Positions 1 to 9,555 are shown, counted from the stretch's first letter. The stretch: DNA of 64,000 bases from an unidentified eubacterium SCB49 (GCA_000170815.1 ABCO01000003.1:310001-374000); one strand, 5' to 3'. Notes: generated by a model not told the origin, from the letters alone. Made by a program: numbers and translations.

Positions 1-1
1 C

Positions 2-508
2 ACGATAGAGGAAGTTGAAGATAATAAGTATAATATTACAAAATATGGGATAAGTCCAGAAAGCGGCGAATATTTTCGTCTAGAAAATCTTTTTTTCACA
101 TTTGATGAAGAAGAAAATTTAATTCTAGTTGAAAGATTACCTGTATCAGGGTTTGAAGGATATGACTTCACTTTAGAATTTGTTTATGATGAAAAAGGAA
201 ACCTTATTTCTCACTGGCATAACAATGTATTTATACATTCTATTTCATATTCATCAATAAAAAACACAAAAAGTTATTTAACCTTAAGGTCTTATGGTAA
301 GAAAAACTATTATCTCACATTATTTGAGAAAATGGATAGTAGTAGTTTTCCCTACCAATTTCTTGAAGCACAAGCGTCCTTCAATGTACAATCAAATGAG
401 CTAAATTATAATAATTATGAAATTCATGAGTCAGGATATTATTCTAAAAGAACTGATATTGAAGAGTCAGGAAATCTTTTAACAAGCACAGAATATATTT
501 TTGATTAA
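2..508 (+). CDS. Hypothetical protein, 3' end only
   Basis: An open frame runs from the window edge to a TAA at 506-508 (168 residues, no start inside the window), so the N-terminus lies upstream. The visible part is hydrophilic, rich in Tyr, Asn, Glu and Ser, with no transmembrane stretch. Phrases such as YDEKGNLISHWHN recall the short beta-strand repeats of MORN- or YD-like surface proteins, but no family is recognised. Codon use is like the neighbours. That the frame is coding is likely; the function is unknown. Confidence 0.6.
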   Translation, partial: TIEEVEDNKYNITKYGISPESGEYFRLENLFFTFDEEENLILVERLPVSGFEGYDFTLEFVYDEKGNLISHWHNNVFIHSISYSSIKNTKSYLTLRSYGKKNYYLTLFEKMDSSSFPYQFLEAQASFNVQSNELNYNNYEIHESGYYSKRTDIEESGNLLTSTEYIFD

Positions 509-734
509 ATTCAGATAAATATTATTCTTCTTACAACCTATTCTTACTGTAGTTTACATTCAAAACGTAGGCTAGGTTCAAATGAGAAACTTAGTGCTTT
601 TTAGCACAGTGAATGCTACAACAATCCATTTTCCACTTATTAACATTTCAGAAAACACTAGCACTTACCTACTTCTTTTTTTCCGCCGAGCGTAAAATCC
701 TTGTGAGGTGTATTGGATTAATTTTTAATACTAT

Positions 735-1847
735 TTATCGCTTCAAGAACTTCACTATTTCCTTGTTACCAGTAGCATCTGTTAACTCAATTAAGTAAAG
801 CGCTTGCGGTAATATTGAAATATTAATAACATTATCAATTAGTTCTTGATTTTCTACAACTACTCTACCATTTACATCAAATAACTGAATAGTAACATTC
901 AGGTTTTCTTTATTCACAACCTGTAAAAAAGGATTATCTTTTGTTTCATACACACTAATTATGTCAAGTGGACTTTCATTAATTGACAAGTTAGGGTCTC
1001 TAAACTCAAGAATACCCGTAAAGAAAAGAACGTTCTCTCTAAAAAATCTAATTTTTTCTACTTCGGGTGAATAATACATACTAATATTACCGTAGTAAGT
1101 ATCACGTTCGCACCCCACTCCTAACATATTGTATAAAAATGATTCTAGCCAAAAACAAGTGTCATTAGTATCTCCTTGAGAAACTACCACATTATCAATA
1201 CTCCATTCTTGCATTTGTCCCTGAGAGCTACCACCATTACTTTGATTAATACCAGGCTTAAAACCAATTCTAAATTCATTCCCACAAGAAGAGGGCGATT
1301 CTGTCTCTAGATATAATGTTTCACTAGCAGCGTCATAAGTAAAAAGAACGCTCAAATTAGTATCATTAGTGATACTGTCTAACTCACAAGTAAATATATT
1401 GTCGCAATTTCCACCTTCACTACTACTTTGCCCTATAGCACTATAGATATATTCCTTGCCATCTATAAAATCTATAAAACCACTATAGAAAGGAAATTCA
1501 CTAGTATAGTCACTATTTATTAAGTAAATATTTTCAGAAATAGTTGTTTTAATCATTTCTATTAGACCTTTAGAACTGTGAGTTAAAGTATAATATTTTA
1601 AATATTCTTCATCAGTGCTATTTGGGTAGCTTTGTGTTAAGCCATAAATAATATAGGAAGCAAATAAATCTGTTATATCCTGATTAGGGTGTGTTAATGT
1701 GACGGTACCATCTCCATTATCAGTAATAGAAGGAATATCTATTTCGTTTTCAATCTTTATAGTTTCGGTAAAATAAAAACAATAATCATTTTGTGCAGAA
1801 AGGGTAACAGAACAAAATAAGATTAAAATAATGACGATTTTTTTCAT
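735..1847 (-). CDS. Secreted protein with T9SS type A C-terminal sorting domain
   Basis: 370 residues. It begins with a clear Sec signal peptide (MKKIVIILILFCSVTLSAQ, cleavage after SAQ). The last ~75 residues have the type A Por secretion (T9SS) sorting-domain pattern: a sheet-forming stretch with VTIQLFDVNGRVV, then ISILPQALYLIELTDATG and a basic end KEIVKFLKR. Such proteins cross the outer membrane by the type IX system and are usually attached to or released from the cell surface. The central part, with several cysteines and acidic runs, matches no catalytic domain I recognise. It stands alone and is divergent from parA. Confidence 0.85.
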   Translation of the reverse strand: MKKIVIILILFCSVTLSAQNDYCFYFTETIKIENEIDIPSITDNGDGTVTLTHPNQDITDLFASYIIYGLTQSYPNSTDEEYLKYYTLTHSSKGLIEMIKTTISENIYLINSDYTSEFPFYSGFIDFIDGKEYIYSAIGQSSSEGGNCDNIFTCELDSITNDTNLSVLFTYDAASETLYLETESPSSCGNEFRIGFKPGINQSNGGSSQGQMQEWSIDNVVVSQGDTNDTCFWLESFLYNMLGVGCERDTYYGNISMYYSPEVEKIRFFRENVLFFTGILEFRDPNLSINESPLDIISVYETKDNPFLQVVNKENLNVTIQLFDVNGRVVVENQELIDNVINISILPQALYLIELTDATGNKEIVKFLKR

Positions 1848-2063
1848 AATAACTGGTTTAGCTCTCTAAAAATACAAAAAAACTCAATGAGTAATAAAAA
1901 TCTTGATAACAAAACCTAGATAACTGACTTTTTAAAAAATTACTAACATTTCAGAAACTACTAACATTCACCCGTTTATTTTTGTTCACTAACTGTTAAC
2001 AATTATCATTTAATATTCACCTAAAATAATTGTACTTTTAACCCTCCAAATTTACAGACTTTA

Positions 2064-2828
2064 ATGGGTAAAATAATTGCAATAGCAAATCAGAAAGGTG
2101 GTGTTGGTAAGACAACTACATCAGTAAATCTAGCAGCTTCACTAGGGGTTTTAGAGAAAAAAGTATTATTAATAGATGCTGATCCTCAGGCGAATGCCTC
2201 TTCTGGCCTAGGCATAGATGTTGAGACTGTAATGCAAGGTACCTATCAGTTACTTGAGCATTCGGTTTCTGCAGAAGATGCGGTTATCCCTACAAACTCT
2301 CCTAATCTAGATATTATACCAGCACATATAGACCTTGTTGCTATAGAGATTGAGCTTGTTGATAAAGAAGAACGTGAGTATATGCTAAAAAAAGCGATAC
2401 ATCACTTAAAATCAACATACGATTATATTTTAATAGACTGTGCTCCTTCTCTAGGTTTGCTTACACTTAATGCGCTAACAGCTGCAGACAGTGTGATTAT
2501 CCCTATACAGTGTGAGTATTTTGCGCTAGAAGGATTAGGGAAACTTTTAAACACAGTAAAAAGTGTTCAAAAAATTCACAATCCAGATTTAGATATCGAA
2601 GGTTTACTTCTTACTATGTTTGATTCTCGTTTACGCCTTTCTAACCAAGTGGTAGAAGAAGTAAACAAACATTTTGACGCTATGGTGTTTAAGACAATCA
2701 TTCAACGAAATGTACGTTTAAGTGAAGCACCTAGCTATGGTGAAAGTATTATTAGTTATGATGCCACAAGTAAAGGAGCAAATAATTACTTAAGTCTAGC
2801 AGAGGAGCTGATAAAGAAAAACGTGTAA
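2064..2828 (+). CDS. parA: ParA/Soj chromosome-partitioning ATPase
   Basis: 254 residues, normal for chromosomal Soj/ParA. The deviant Walker A box KGGVGKTTTS is at residues 11-20, with the signature lysines of the MinD/ParA family; DADPQANASSGLG and DCAPSLGLLTLNAL (Walker B region) follow. It is a nucleoid-bound ATPase that segregates origin regions together with ParB, encoded downstream. The start is the only ATG giving the canonical MGKIIAIANQ N-terminus. Unusually, 285 bp separate it from parB. Confidence 0.97.
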   Translation: MGKIIAIANQKGGVGKTTTSVNLAASLGVLEKKVLLIDADPQANASSGLGIDVETVMQGTYQLLEHSVSAEDAVIPTNSPNLDIIPAHIDLVAIEIELVDKEEREYMLKKAIHHLKSTYDYILIDCAPSLGLLTLNALTAADSVIIPIQCEYFALEGLGKLLNTVKSVQKIHNPDLDIEGLLLTMFDSRLRLSNQVVEEVNKHFDAMVFKTIIQRNVRLSEAPSYGESIISYDATSKGANNYLSLAEELIKKNV

Positions 2829-2928
2829 TTAAATACAGGTTTAGCTTACGCGAAAATGTGACGGGTTTAAGCTATTAGCTTTTTATTGTAAAATTGGCTT
2901 GAATTGGTGAGCTTGAAGAAAAAATTAT

Positions 2929-2954
2929 GTCACACTGAGCACAGTCGAAGTGCA
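2929..2954 (+). repeat. REP-like stem-loop element, GAGCRCAGTCGA family
   Basis: The sequence has arms CACT and AGTG around the loop GAGCACAGTCGA. The same loop is flanked by AGGTT/AACCT at 45555-45581 and, decayed, occurs at 52931-52953. A similar element is widespread in flavobacterial intergenic DNA as far as I know. Confidence 0.6.
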
Positions 2955-3088
2955 TCAAACAGACAAATTATAAATGTAGATAGCAAATAATCAATAATTA
3001 AAATTTCCGAAGTAACTTAAAAGCACCGGAATATTACTTAATAGATAACAGAACTTAAGATGCTTTTTTAAAAGGCAGAAATAAAAAA

Positions 3089-3111
3089 GATACCCGCCTC
3101 TGCGGGCACGA
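3089..3111 (+). repeat. GC-rich REP-like hairpin before parB
   Basis: CCCGC, loop CTCT, GCGGG, in the context GATACCCGCC...GCACGA. The composition is strikingly GC-rich against the AT-rich surroundings. It resembles the dispersed hairpins of the form ACCCGC-loop-GCGGG seen in many Bacteroidetes. It sits where the parB ribosome binding region should be and could affect parB translation. Confidence 0.55.
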
Positions 3112-3113
3112 AG

Positions 3114-4013
3114 ATGGCAAAAGCAACAAAAAAACAAGCATTAGGTCGTGGTCTTTCAGCATTACTGAAAGATCCAACAAATGATATCCAATCTGCAAAC
3201 GACAAGAATGCAGACAAAGTAGTAGGTAATATTGTAGAGTTAGAATTAACAAGTATTGAGATGAATCCTTTTCAGCCTCGTACTAGTTTTAATGAAGAAG
3301 CACTACGTGAATTAGCCTCTTCTATTAAAGAACTTGGTGTAATACAACCTATTACAGTTAGAAAACTAAGCTTTAACAAATACCAACTTGTAAGTGGTGA
3401 ACGTCGTTTTAGAGCTTCAAAATTAATTGGATTAGAAACCATCCCAGCATACATACGTATTGCTAACGATCAAGAGTCGTTAGAGATGGCACTCGTAGAA
3501 AATATTCAACGTGAAGATCTTGACCCTATTGAGATCGCATTATCATACCAGCGATTAATAGATGAAATAGACTTAACACAAGAAGAAATGAGTGATCGTG
3601 TGGGTAAAAATCGCTCTACGATTACAAATTACCTTCGTCTTTTAAAACTAGATCCTATTATCCAAACAGGAATGCGTGACGGTTTTATCTCTATGGGACA
3701 CGGTCGTGCTTTAATTAGTGTTGAAAACCAAGATGCGCAACTTGATATTTATGAAAAGGTATTAAGTAATAACTTATCTGTTAGAGAAACCGAAGCTATC
3801 GTTAGAGGTCTAAAAAAGAATAATGAAAGCGCTACAACTAAGAAAAAAGTAGTGCCAAAATTTGCAACAGAAGCGCAAAGTTCACTTTCAAATTATTTTG
3901 ACAGTAAAGTAAATGTAAAAGTTTCTGCAAACGGAAAAGGACAATTGGTTGTTCCTTTTACTAGTAAAGAAGATTTTCAGCGTATTTTAAAGAAAATACA
4001 AGGTGAAAATTAA
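3114..4013 (+). CDS. parB: ParB/Spo0J centromere-binding protein
   Basis: 299 residues. The N-terminal ParB/sulfiredoxin-like CTPase domain (about 40-130) shows NPFQPRTSFNEEALREL, then GERRFRASK and the VENIQREDLDP box. A helix-turn-helix follows (LTQEEMSDRVGKNRSTITNYLRLLKL, about 155-180), then a C-terminal dimerisation region. It binds parS sites and loads ParA and condensin onto the origin region. The MAKATKKQALGRGLSALL start is typical. Its 3' end overlaps the GTG start of the next gene. Confidence 0.97.
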   Translation: MAKATKKQALGRGLSALLKDPTNDIQSANDKNADKVVGNIVELELTSIEMNPFQPRTSFNEEALRELASSIKELGVIQPITVRKLSFNKYQLVSGERRFRASKLIGLETIPAYIRIANDQESLEMALVENIQREDLDPIEIALSYQRLIDEIDLTQEEMSDRVGKNRSTITNYLRLLKLDPIIQTGMRDGFISMGHGRALISVENQDAQLDIYEKVLSNNLSVRETEAIVRGLKKNNESATTKKKVVPKFATEAQSSLSNYFDSKVNVKVSANGKGQLVVPFTSKEDFQRILKKIQGEN

Positions 4014-4599
4014 GAACCTATATATCTTATTGTTTCTACTTTCGTTTTCTGCAATCGGACAGGTTGATGATGAAAAACGAGGCATAGATGAGCGTGTTAT
4101 CGTTGCAAAAGACACTGTTTTTAGTAAAGAAGCATACGATCCATTAGCACCATCTCGTGCCGCATTTTACTCGGCAGCGATTCCTGGATTAGGACAAGCT
4201 TACAATAAAAAATACTGGAAAATCCCTATCATTTATGCAGGGATGGGAACGGGAGTATATTTTTATATTCAAAATCAAAAAGATTATACTCGTTTTAGAG
4301 ACGCCTATAAACGTAGACTTGCTGGATTTACAGACGATGAGTTTTATGGAGATGGTGATGAACCCGTGATCTCTCTAGACCGACTAGAAACCGCACAACA
4401 ATCTGCACAAAAAAACAAAGATTACAGTATCATTACTGTGATTGCCTTTTACGCATTAAATATTATTGACGCTAATGTAGATGCTCATTTAAAGCAGTAT
4501 GACATAAGCAATGACCTTTCTGTAGGCCCTAAATTTGATATGAATCAGTTTACTACAAAACCCAATTATACACTGTCTTTAACTTACAAATTAAAATGA
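4003..4599 (+). CDS. DUF5683 membrane protein
   Basis: 198 residues, starting at a GTG that overlaps the end of parB by 11 bp. It has a signal peptide (KNLYILLFLLSFSAIGQ) and the hallmark DPLAPSRAAFYSAAIPGLGQAYNKKYWKIPI stretch with two or three hydrophobic segments. This matches DUF5683, a Bacteroidetes family normally found between parB and dapB. The function is unknown; it is an envelope protein. The 4-bp overlap with dapB implies one operon. Confidence 0.85.
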   Translation: MKIKNLYILLFLLSFSAIGQVDDEKRGIDERVIVAKDTVFSKEAYDPLAPSRAAFYSAAIPGLGQAYNKKYWKIPIIYAGMGTGVYFYIQNQKDYTRFRDAYKRRLAGFTDDEFYGDGDEPVISLDRLETAQQSAQKNKDYSIITVIAFYALNIIDANVDAHLKQYDISNDLSVGPKFDMNQFTTKPNYTLSLTYKLK

Positions 4600-5294
4600 A
4601 AATAGCATTATTAGGCTATGGTAAAATGGGTAAAACCATTGAAAAATTAGCCATAGAAAAAGGACACGAAATAGTATGCACAGTTTCTTCTGAAGCTACT
4701 AAAGGATCACTTACAGATGCAGATGTTGCTATAGACTTTTCTTCTCCAGAACAAGCCGTGAATAACATAACAGCATGTTTTAAAAATACAATTCCGGTAG
4801 TCTCTGGTACAACTGGGTGGTTAGAAAACTACAGTTCAGTCATAGAAGACTGCAACACATGTAACGGAAGTTTTATCTATGCGTCTAATTTTAGTATAGG
4901 AGTAAATCTCTTTTTTAACCTGAATAGCTATCTTGCACAATTAATGGAACCGTATAAAGCATACATTCCTACTATGGAAGAGATACATCACACAGAAAAA
5001 AAAGATGCCCCAAGCGGTACAGCAATAACATTAGCAGAAGATGTGCTTCAGTTTTCTAACCTCACTAAATGGGAGTTAGACGCAAAGAGTGAAGACGTTT
5101 TAAATATTTCGGCTAAACGAATAGATGATGTAAAAGGAACACATACTATTAATTATGTTTCTGAAATTGATACACTAAGTATCACTCACGAAGCCCATAA
5201 TAGAGATGGTTTTGCATTAGGAGCTATTTTAGCTGCAGAATGGTTAATAGGAAAAAAAGGAATTTTCTCCATGAAAGACGTGTTAGGATTGTAA
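4596..5294 (+). CDS. dapB: 4-hydroxy-tetrahydrodipicolinate reductase DapB
   Basis: 232 residues. It catalyses the NAD(P)H reduction of the DapA product in lysine and meso-diaminopimelate synthesis, in the cytoplasm. The N-terminal Rossmann motif is GYGKMGKTI (about 7-15); VVSGTTGW and the catalytic HHTEKKDAPSGTA segment are present. It is at the short end for DapB (usually 230-270), as in other Flavobacteriia. The ATGA overlap with the DUF5683 gene supports translational coupling. Confidence 0.96.
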   Translation: MKIALLGYGKMGKTIEKLAIEKGHEIVCTVSSEATKGSLTDADVAIDFSSPEQAVNNITACFKNTIPVVSGTTGWLENYSSVIEDCNTCNGSFIYASNFSIGVNLFFNLNSYLAQLMEPYKAYIPTMEEIHHTEKKDAPSGTAITLAEDVLQFSNLTKWELDAKSEDVLNISAKRIDDVKGTHTINYVSEIDTLSITHEAHNRDGFALGAILAAEWLIGKKGIFSMKDVLGL

Positions 5295-5353
5295 CTATAA
5301 AATGTTTACAAAACACAAATAATAAGATTTAAGAACAATTAGAATAAAATACG

Positions 5354-6922
5354 ATGAGTTGGACAGGATGGTTAATTTTCTTTTTAGTGATACAAGTAAT
5401 TCACTTTATAGGAACTTGGAAATTATATGTAAAAGCAGGTAGACAAGCTTGGGAAGCAGCAGTACCGGTGTATAATGCCGTGGTATTGATGAAAATAATC
5501 AATCGCCCTTGGTGGTGGACTATTTTATTGTTCATTCCTATAGTAAACCTCATTATGTTTCCTGTAATTTGGGTAGAAACAATTAGAAGTTTTGGTCGTA
5601 ATTCTACTGCAGACACATGGTTAGCAATACTTACATTAGGGCTTTACACCTACTATATATCGTACACACAAGATGTAACCTATATAGAAGACAGAAGCCT
5701 TCAACCAAAATCTACCGCAGGAGAATGGATTAGCTCTATTTTATTTGCCATAGTTGCAGCTACTATAGTTCACACTTATTTTATGCAACCATTTACAATT
5801 CCAACGTCTTCTTTAGAAAAAACATTATTAGTAGGTGATTTCTTATTTGTAAGTAAGTTTCATTATGGTGCTAGAACCCCGATGACGCCTATGGCCTTAC
5901 CTATGGTACATGACACAATACCTAAAGCAGGTTTAAAATCGTATCTTTCTTATCCAGAAATTCCATACTTTAGATTACCTGGTTTTCAAGATATTTCTCG
6001 TAATGATATCGTTGTTTTTAACTGGCCTATTGATGAGTTTGTAGACATAGGACCACCAGCAAAAGGATATGCTTACAAGCCAATTGACAAAAAATCTAAC
6101 TATGTAAAGCGTTGTGTAGGTATTCCTGGAGATTCATTAGAAGTACGTGATGGCTATGTATTTATTGATGGTGAGAAAAATGACTTGCCAGATAGAGCTA
6201 GACTTCAATTTAATTATGGTTTTAGAACAAAAGGACAAATTAACAATCCTGTAGAGTTGTTAAAACGTTACGATATTACTGATGCCATAGGTGTCAATAG
6301 AGAACAAAACCACTACATTCTTTCGGCAGCAACAGAAGAAGCTGTGGATCAACTAAAAGCCAATCCTAATATTGCAGAAGTATTTCCTTTAAAACAAGAA
6401 AAAGGCATTAGAGATCCTGGTGTTTTCCCTCAAGATGAACAGTACAACTGGAACACAGACAACTTTGGTCCTATTTTAATACCAAAGGCAGGGATGACAG
6501 TAGATATTGACACGAAAAGTATTCCGCTATATAAGCGTATTATTGAGGTTTATGAAGGTAGTGAAATGGGTACTAATAATGAAATATCTGTAAACGGAAA
6601 CCAAGTTTTATTAAACGGAAGACCTCTTACCTCTTATACATTTCAGCAAGATTATTACTGGATGATGGGTGATAACCGTAACAACTCGCAAGATGCAAGA
6701 ATGTGGGGTTATGTACCATTTAACCACGTAGTAGGAAAGCCTGTTTTTGTATGGATGAGTATAGACAGTAATGCAAAAGGTATTTCAAATAAAATACGAT
6801 GGGAACGTTTATTTACAACCGTTGGTGGCGAAGGTAAGCCTGTTTCATATTTATATTATTTTATTGCTGGAGTGATCGTACTATTTGGAATTAACTTTTT
6901 CAGAAAACGTAAAAAAGCCTAA
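5354..6922 (+). CDS. lepB: Signal peptidase I, long Bacteroidetes form
   Basis: 522 residues, well above the usual 200-325. Several hydrophobic segments (about 5-25, 52-75, 88-105) precede the usual anchor at about 125-145. The catalytic Ser is S153 in PTSSLEKTL, and the catalytic Lys is K252 in YVKRCVGIPGDSL. The C-terminal box GDNRNNSQDARMWGYVP is intact. A large insertion of about 150 residues lies between the Lys box and the C-terminal box. It removes signal peptides at the inner membrane. It follows dapB in the same direction and precedes the WbqC-like gene by 19 bp. Confidence 0.96.
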   Translation: MSWTGWLIFFLVIQVIHFIGTWKLYVKAGRQAWEAAVPVYNAVVLMKIINRPWWWTILLFIPIVNLIMFPVIWVETIRSFGRNSTADTWLAILTLGLYTYYISYTQDVTYIEDRSLQPKSTAGEWISSILFAIVAATIVHTYFMQPFTIPTSSLEKTLLVGDFLFVSKFHYGARTPMTPMALPMVHDTIPKAGLKSYLSYPEIPYFRLPGFQDISRNDIVVFNWPIDEFVDIGPPAKGYAYKPIDKKSNYVKRCVGIPGDSLEVRDGYVFIDGEKNDLPDRARLQFNYGFRTKGQINNPVELLKRYDITDAIGVNREQNHYILSAATEEAVDQLKANPNIAEVFPLKQEKGIRDPGVFPQDEQYNWNTDNFGPILIPKAGMTVDIDTKSIPLYKRIIEVYEGSEMGTNNEISVNGNQVLLNGRPLTSYTFQQDYYWMMGDNRNNSQDARMWGYVPFNHVVGKPVFVWMSIDSNAKGISNKIRWERLFTTVGGEGKPVSYLYYFIAGVIVLFGINFFRKRKKA

Positions 6923-6941
6923 AATAAAGAGTAAATAGATT

Positions 6942-7571
6942 ATGTTAAAAGGTTCTGTACTAATACATCCAGGTTATTTTCCTACTATCTCACAAATGGC
7001 GGTTGTAGCTCAAGCAGAAAACATTGTTTTTGAGGCAGAAGATAACTACCAAAAACAAACGTACCGTAATCGTACACTTATTTCACAAGCACAAGGTACA
7101 TTATTGCTTAATGTACCTATTTTACACACAAAGGGAGTTCGTAAAAAATATGTAGAAGTACAGGTTGAAAACCAAGAATCATGGCAATCACACCACTTAA
7201 AATCTTTACAAACAGCCTATAGAACTTCTCCTTATTTTGAATATTATGAAGATGAGATAACACATCTTTTTACAGACCCTGTTACTTCTTTATTTGACCA
7301 TAATGTAAAAATACATCAAGAACTTTGTGAGTTACTTGGCATCGACACACCCTTTATTTTTACTGAAGAGTTTGAAAAAGAACCCAAAGGAATTATTGAT
7401 GCTAGAAACAGCATAGATGCGAAAGTAAAATTAGATATCACGTTTCCGAAGTATATACAAGTATTTCAAGAGCGTAATGGTTTTTACCCTAATTTAAGCA
7501 TACTTGACTTGCTTTTTAACGAAGGTCCAAATGCTATTTCCTATCTAGAAAAAATAAAACTACCTTATTAA
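6942..7571 (+). CDS. WbqC-like family protein
   Basis: 209 residues. The N-terminal LIHPGYFPTISQMAVVAQAE and the YRNRTLIS, WQSHHLKSLQTAYRTSPYFEYYEDEI and FYPNLSILDLLFNEGP blocks are those of the WbqC family. The family is named after an O-antigen cluster gene, but the biochemical role of chromosomal Bacteroidetes members is unknown. It follows lepB closely. Its stop codon overlaps that of the convergent gene by 4 bp, so no terminator fits between them. Confidence 0.88.
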   Translation: MLKGSVLIHPGYFPTISQMAVVAQAENIVFEAEDNYQKQTYRNRTLISQAQGTLLLNVPILHTKGVRKKYVEVQVENQESWQSHHLKSLQTAYRTSPYFEYYEDEITHLFTDPVTSLFDHNVKIHQELCELLGIDTPFIFTEEFEKEPKGIIDARNSIDAKVKLDITFPKYIQVFQERNGFYPNLSILDLLFNEGPNAISYLEKIKLPY

Positions 7572-8620
7572 TTCCATCCCAAAGTAGATAGGATTGGATG
7601 ATGATCAGAAAATGTTTCTTTAATCGTTGTGAACGAAAGAATATCAAAATATTTTTCTGCCAATATAAAATCTATTCTAAACGGAAATCCATCAAAACTA
7701 TAGGTAGTACCTAAGCCACTACCCTGCTCTATATAAGCATCATTCATATCTTCTGTTAGTTCATTATAGACATAAGAAAATGCAGTATTATTAAAATCAC
7801 CCGTAATGATTGACGGATAATTACTTTTATTTTTATGGTCTAAAATTGCACTTACTTGGATCGCCTGATCTTTAAAAGACTGAGACATCCTCCCTAATAA
7901 TTTTTTCTTATCACCTTCTTGTAGCTTACTTATGCTTGGAGAGATACCAAAAGATTTTAAATGCAAATTATACACCCTTACAGTATCCTTATCTTTTACA
8001 ATATCAACAAATAAGGTATTATTTATCGCGTTTTCAAAATCAAAAGCACCTTTGTTAATTATGGGATATTTAGAATATATCGCGTGACCTAAATAATACT
8101 TTAAATTAACTCCATTTCTAACTGCCTTTGTCTTAAAATGAACATATTTATAAGGATACCCTACTATTTTTGGGTCATCTGCATCACTATACTCTTGTAA
8201 ACTCAATATATCGGGTTGATACGCTTTTACAATTTCGTTAAACTTCTTTTCTGAAGCATCAAAATCTTTAAAATGATACGAATTAAATAAATGAACATTG
8301 TAAGACAACACCTTTAAAGTGTGTTTATAATTTTCTTCGGAAATAGCATCACTACTAAACTTATAGAAAGAATTAAATTGAAGAAAAGCCAATACAATAA
8401 TCACAGCCGAAAGCATAAACTTTTTACGCATTCTAATGATCCAGTATACAACAAAAATCACATTAGCAAATAGCAATGGAGATACCAAAAGACTAAGTAT
8501 ACTAACAGTTGGAAAATTTTCTGGGGAAATATAAGGCAAAGCAAAAGTGAGCAATAACAGAACGGCTGCTATACTATTTAGAAAAAAAACAAACTTCCCG
8601 AAAGCGCCTATGCTTTTCAT
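7568..8620 (-). CDS. Endonuclease/exonuclease/phosphatase-fold protein, membrane-anchored
   Basis: 350 residues. Three N-terminal transmembrane helices (about 8-30, 38-60, 68-85) precede an EEP domain: VLSYNVHLFN, DILSLQEYSD (metal-binding Glu), the catalytic region GHAIYSKYPI, ITGDFNNTAFSYVY and the terminal SDHHPILSTL with its catalytic Asp-His. This fold hydrolyses phosphodiester bonds of nucleic acids, phospholipids or phosphoinositides; the substrate here is unknown. The domain faces one side of the inner membrane. It lies 8 bp after the rhomboid gene, in one operon. Confidence 0.88.
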   Translation of the reverse strand: MKSIGAFGKFVFFLNSIAAVLLLLTFALPYISPENFPTVSILSLLVSPLLFANVIFVVYWIIRMRKKFMLSAVIIVLAFLQFNSFYKFSSDAISEENYKHTLKVLSYNVHLFNSYHFKDFDASEKKFNEIVKAYQPDILSLQEYSDADDPKIVGYPYKYVHFKTKAVRNGVNLKYYLGHAIYSKYPIINKGAFDFENAINNTLFVDIVKDKDTVRVYNLHLKSFGISPSISKLQEGDKKKLLGRMSQSFKDQAIQVSAILDHKNKSNYPSIITGDFNNTAFSYVYNELTEDMNDAYIEQGSGLGTTYSFDGFPFRIDFILAEKYFDILSFTTIKETFSDHHPILSTLGWN

Positions 8621-8628
8621 ATTATATT

Positions 8629-9501
8629 TTAATTGTCTTTACCAGATTTAAAAAGAAAGTCTTTTTCTGCTTTTGATAAACTTTCATAACCACTTTTACC
8701 AATTTTATCAAGTATAGCATCTACTTTTCTTTGATGGGCCGAAACCGTTGGTGGCCTTTTTGTAGTTGTAGATTTTTTATTACGATGTACGGTTTTAAAA
8801 GGCTTTTCTTTTTTAGGTTTAAACAAGTTTGTAAACCAGTCTACTAGATTTTCAAATCCAACACCTATATCGTTCCCTTTTAATAATTGTCGTGCATATA
8901 TGTAGCCAAATACAGCTCCACCAAAATGAGCTAACATACCGCCTGCATTTCCACCTATAGGTAAACGTATTAAATCGTAAACAAAAATAAACAAAGCTAT
9001 GTGCCATAACTTAATAGTCCAATTAAACAACCTAAAAGCTGTATTAGGTGAATGTGTTGCTATAAAAACCATGATTGCAGTTACCGAAGCAGAAGCTCCT
9101 AAAAGTACACTTGGCAAACCATCTTCAAAAACAGGAAACACATTATAAGAAAGCACATACATCAATCCACCTGCAATTGCACCAAGCAAATAAACCGTAA
9201 GAAAACGTTTTGGAGTAAAAATATTAAGTACAAATCTCGAAAAGAAATGCAACCAAATCATATTAAACAGCAAATGAAAGAAATCAAAATGAATAAAACT
9301 GTACGTTAAAAACGACCAAGGCTGAACAATAAAATCCACCACTCCTTCTGGCAATACAAACCAACGCATTAGAGAACCTGCGCTTGTTTTAAATAAAAAT
9401 GCTCCTATATTAATTAACAAAAATACAAGCACATTTATCACGATTAACTTAATCGCAATACTCTGTACTTTCCATTGATATGCTAAATTTCCTTGTGTCA
9501 T
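8629..9501 (-). CDS. Rhomboid family intramembrane serine protease
   Basis: 290 residues from the ATG at 9501; an upstream TTG would add six residues but is unlikely. It has six membrane helices. The motif HFDFFHLLFNMIWL is at about 71-84, the catalytic Ser137 in GASAS, and the catalytic His192 in AHFGGAVFGYIYA. The C-terminal ~80 residues are a basic cytoplasmic tail (KPKKEKPFKTVHRNKKS) ending in a short helical domain. It cleaves transmembrane substrates within the inner membrane; the target is unknown. It is paired with a second rhomboid immediately upstream. Confidence 0.93.
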   Translation of the reverse strand: MTQGNLAYQWKVQSIAIKLIVINVLVFLLINIGAFLFKTSAGSLMRWFVLPEGVVDFIVQPWSFLTYSFIHFDFFHLLFNMIWLHFFSRFVLNIFTPKRFLTVYLLGAIAGGLMYVLSYNVFPVFEDGLPSVLLGASASVTAIMVFIATHSPNTAFRLFNWTIKLWHIALFIFVYDLIRLPIGGNAGGMLAHFGGAVFGYIYARQLLKGNDIGVGFENLVDWFTNLFKPKKEKPFKTVHRNKKSTTTKRPPTVSAHQRKVDAILDKIGKSGYESLSKAEKDFLFKSGKDN

Positions 9502-9555
9502 CTTTAGTTCCCACAACAAGTGGGTAATTTATTATAATTTAATGCTTTTTATTAA

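Larger units (their letters stand above)
2829..3113. other. parA-parB spacer carrying two REP-like elements
   Basis: The 285 bp between parA and parB contain no ORF. They hold a stem-loop element at 2929-2954 and a second, unrelated GC-rich hairpin at 3089-3111 that ends two bases before the parB ATG. A TTTCCGAAGT motif copy lies near 3006-3015. The rest is AT-rich with no other structure seen. Confidence 0.6.

Noticed and set aside
613..798. 61-codon ORF on the plus strand
   Set aside because: It overlaps the end of the T9SS cargo gene on the opposite strand, and has no domain or promoter.
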